DNA of 64,000 bases, from the NCBI GenBank assembly GCA_036365145.1, contig JAEOAD010000982.1, positions 7,342,001-7,406,000 on the forward strand, given 5' to 3'. A program made the translations under genes and the position numbers. Below, one piece after another: positions 63,454-64,000 of the stretch. Below the pieces are notes generated by a model, which was not told the origin of the DNA, did not search any database, and saw only the letters and a list, made by a program, of their open reading frames with translations. Position 1 is the first letter of the stretch. The number at the start of each line of letters is the position of its first letter. This DNA is from Orientallactaga sibirica (lineage: Eukaryota > Chordata > Mammalia > Rodentia > Dipodidae).

Positions 63454-63604
63454 GCCAGGTGTGGTGGTGCATGCCTTTAATCCCAGCACTCGGGATGCAG
63501 AGGTAGGAGGATTGTCGTGAGTTCGAGGCCACCCTGAAACTACACAGTGAATTCCAGGTCAGCCTGAACTAGACTGAGACCCTACCTCAAAAAAAAAAAA
63601 AAAA
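63454..63604 (+). mobile_element. B1 SINE
   Basis: GCCAGGTGTGGTGGTGCATG to GACCCTACCTCA plus an A-run; near consensus. Confidence 0.93.
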
Positions 63605-63609
63605 AGGAA

Positions 63610-63900
63610 GAATAAAGGGAATGAATGAATGGAAGGGTCTTCAGGGGGTAGGGAAAAGAAGTGGGGAATTGCACAAAACTAGTGACAAAATGAATCAGTA
63701 CCATAGAAACCATCTTCCAGATAGCATTCTACAAGATATAACCCTCAATGAGAGGGGAGAAAGGAGGATATCTTAGACAGAAGTGCCCTGTAGAAGATGG
63801 AGGAAGCTGAATCCTAAAACCATGGGCTCTGGCTAGTAAATCCCAGGGTAGAAGGATTGTAAGAGCCACAGAGTGTGGAGGAATGAGTTCTATTGTTGCC
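63610..63900 (+). mobile_element. L1 3'-UTR fragment (rodent type), tentative
   Basis: ACCCTCAATGAGAGGGGAGA, GGTAGAAGGATTGTAAGAGC and CACAGAGTGTGGAGGAATGA resemble rodent L1 3' untranslated sequence, like 11881-12125. Confidence 0.5.
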
Positions 63901-63902
63901 TG

Positions 63903-64000
63903 TGGCTATTTGTTGAAAAGATTATCCTTTCTCTATTTGCCTTAGTGCCTATTTTAAAAATCAATTGGTTGATGGCATTCATGTGTGTTTGTTTTATTTT
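63903..64000 (-). mobile_element. L1 ORF2 fragment, runs off the window
   Basis: TTTGTTGAAAAGATTATCCT then TAAAAATCAATTGGTTGATG parallels TTGTTGAAGAGGCTATCTTT and GTCAAAAATCAAATAG in the L1 near 62215, so this is the same part of ORF2 in an older copy. It is cut by the window edge. Confidence 0.7.

Overview
The window is repeat-dense rodent nuclear DNA with no protein-coding gene, rRNA, tRNA gene, CRISPR array or prokaryotic feature that I can recognise. Nearly every open reading frame of 60 codons or more lies in a repeat or lacks any coding signature. The repeat spectrum points to a dipodoid rodent (jerboa or jumping-mouse group). It holds dozens of copies of a tRNA-derived SINE of the B2 superfamily that I take to be the DIP family of jerboas: tRNA-like head, CT-rich stretch, AATAAA tail. 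It also holds many B1 copies of a form unlike mouse B1, B4 (ID+B1) dimers, B3-like SINEs, and rodent-type L1 3' ends. The host assignment rests on recognising the SINE families, not on a database search.

Layout. 0-13 kb: SINE-dense, with two MaLR-type solo LTRs and a good MIR. 13.2-14.0 kb: an old tandem repeat of roughly 50-70 bp period, split by a B1. 14.8-21.2 kb: SINE-poorer, with an L2 and a MER20 fragment. 21.2-27.4 kb: an ancient L1 broken up by younger SINEs, containing a 914-bp tandem duplication. 27.4-34.7 kb: repeat-poor, with a nearly complete MER20, MIR fragments and a small cluster of transcription-factor-like motifs near 32.85 kb. 34.7-39 kb: a MER5-type DNA transposon, a pyrimidine-rich minisatellite and nested LTR/SINE insertions. 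39-47 kb: AT-rich ancient L1 and L2 remains, then a block of antisense SINEs. 47-59 kb: mixed, with the least repetitive stretches at about 50.4-51.2, 52.7-54.0 and 56.8-57.8 kb. 59.2-63.2 kb: a minus-strand L1 whose 5'UTR-like promoter region is joined directly to the last third of ORF2.

The most interesting signals are four. (1) A long subfamily of the DIP-like SINE carries an extra segment of about 35 bp with a CTCF-type core motif; three of the eight copies match the 14-bp consensus perfectly. (2) The 59.9-63.2 kb L1 has an architecture compatible with a spliced, re-integrated L1 RNA. (3) There is a recent tandem duplication at 22.4-24.3 kb. (4) There is a degenerate tandem repeat at 13.2-14.0 kb. 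I found no convincing new gene system. The window is best read as intergenic or deep intronic sequence.
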